From Candidatus Zixiibacteriota bacterium (lineage in GTDB: Bacteria; Zixibacteria; MSB-5A5; CAIYYT01), in contig JAGLUH010000524.1 in NCBI GenBank assembly GCA_023134875.1, positions 1 through 5,886 on the forward strand: a DNA stretch of 5,886 nucleotides. Direction: 5' to 3'. Below are positions 5,298 to 5,886 of the stretch, one piece after another. The notes beneath the pieces were generated by a model. The model made no database searches. It saw only the letters and a list, made by a program, of their open reading frames with translations, and was not told the DNA's origin. The translations under genes and the position numbers were made by a program. Numbering within the stretch: position 1 is the first letter of the stretch; each line of letters starts with the position of its first letter.

Positions 5298-5886
5298 TCA
5301 CTTCTGGAAGAAAGGACTCTCTTCGCGTGGGTACCAGATCGTGTCGACAATCTCACCCGTTAGCGCATGAACCGCACGCCACATCATCGGCGACATATGC
5401 GTATCCACAATCATGGCTGTAGTAAAGGACTCGAGTGCCCGTGCGGTGTCCTGCATTCTCAAGGCATAATGCCCTTCCTGCCATTTTGACAGGGCAGCAA
5501 ACCTTCTGAGAACACTGTCCGGTAGTGGTAATTGTGCTATCCCACTATCGATTCTGACCTTCAGCTTCTCGAACATCCTAAAAGAGAGTGCGTACACTTC
5601 GATAGCCTCCTCAAGGTTTCCGGCACGCTCCTCCGCCGCGGCACCGGCTTGGACAAAGAAAGGCGCATAGTCCATTTTCCTGTAGCTTGGATCTCGGGAA
5701 GGTAGAGACTTAAGCAATGTCGATGCGTTCGAAGGATTCAAATCGAAGATCTTCGCAGCCAGTTGCGGCATGATGTCTGTCACTATCGTTCCTGCAAGGG
5801 CATTCAGATTGAACGTGGAATCATCCAGTCGCAAAGTGAATTGCGGACCTGTTCTTAGCAGGAAGGTCACTTCCATCGGCTCTAGT
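5298..5886 (-). CDS. C-terminal part of a TPR-like protein (5' cut by window edge)
   Basis: The frame is open from the right edge to a TGA at 5300-5298. The first in-frame ATG (5876-5874) has no ribosome binding site and the frame continues past it to the edge, so the real start is probably outside the window. Counting from that ATG, 192 residues are visible. Residues about 71-104 (QAGAAAEERAGNLEEAIEVY within them) and about 128-161 (GHYALRMQDTARALESFTTA) have the helix-turn-helix spacing and small residues of tetratricopeptide repeats, which usually mediate protein-protein contacts. The first 65 residues are a mixed region with LRTGPQFTLRLDD and no recognised domain. No signal peptide or membrane helix is seen in this part. 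It converges on the surface-protein gene with 214 bases between their stop codons, and nothing suggests a shared function. It may be the tail of a larger protein; the family is not recognised. Confidence 0.75.
   Translation of the reverse strand, partial: LEPMEVTFLLRTGPQFTLRLDDSTFNLNALAGTIVTDIMPQLAAKIFDLNPSNASTLLKSLPSRDPSYRKMDYAPFFVQAGAAAEERAGNLEEAIEVYALSFRMFEKLKVRIDSGIAQLPLPDSVLRRFAALSKWQEGHYALRMQDTARALESFTTAMIVDTHMSPMMWRAVHALTGEIVDTIWYPREESPFFQK

Overview
The window centres on one long, secreted, modular surface protein (827-5083, + strand). It is flanked by intergenic DNA and by fragments of two unrelated genes that run off the window edges. The protein's domain set is DUF4114, a four-cysteine Ig-like repeat array, a cohesin-like domain, a dockerin-like module and a C-terminal FlgD/T9SS-type Ig domain with QNYPNPFNP. 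This set is typical of the FCB superphylum and related candidate phyla seen mostly in metagenomes (for example Zixibacteria, Marinimicrobia, Cloacimonetes). I lean towards a Zixibacteria-like bacterium because the dockerin region resembles what I remember from that group. This is inference from domain style, not a database match.

Layout. Positions 1-361 hold the 3' end of a + strand gene, read as two overlapping frames: 1-144 (open to the left edge) and 113-361. They may be one gene broken by a single-base shift. A weak terminator-like hairpin follows at 368-390. The gene-free stretch 362-826 then carries a two-hairpin repeat element (474-559), a short inverted repeat (579-597), a good sigma70-like promoter (618-645), a leader of about 170 nt with possible stem-loops, and a strong AGGAGG ribosome binding site serving a TTG start at 827. 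The large gene ends at 5083 and is followed by a GC-rich hairpin (5128-5153). A second, inverted copy of the repeat element lies at 5188-5272. From the right edge a - strand gene (5886-5298) ends convergently; only its C-terminal TPR-like part is visible.

How it fits together. The large gene appears to be a single-gene transcription unit with its own promoter and terminator, bracketed by inverted copies of an intergenic repeat about 4.6 kb apart. Its product should be exported by a Sec signal peptide and either displayed on the outer surface or released. The cohesin-like and dockerin-like modules suggest binding to other such proteins or to polysaccharide. Nothing visible links the two flanking genes to it functionally.

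The most striking observations are: the paired inverted repeat with conserved two-hairpin architecture; a 440-residue stretch of the surface protein with no lysine or arginine; a CX5C-based four-cysteine signature in nearly every Ig-like repeat; and cohesin-like and dockerin-like modules in the same chain. No CRISPR array, transposase, tRNA, rRNA or defence gene is visible.
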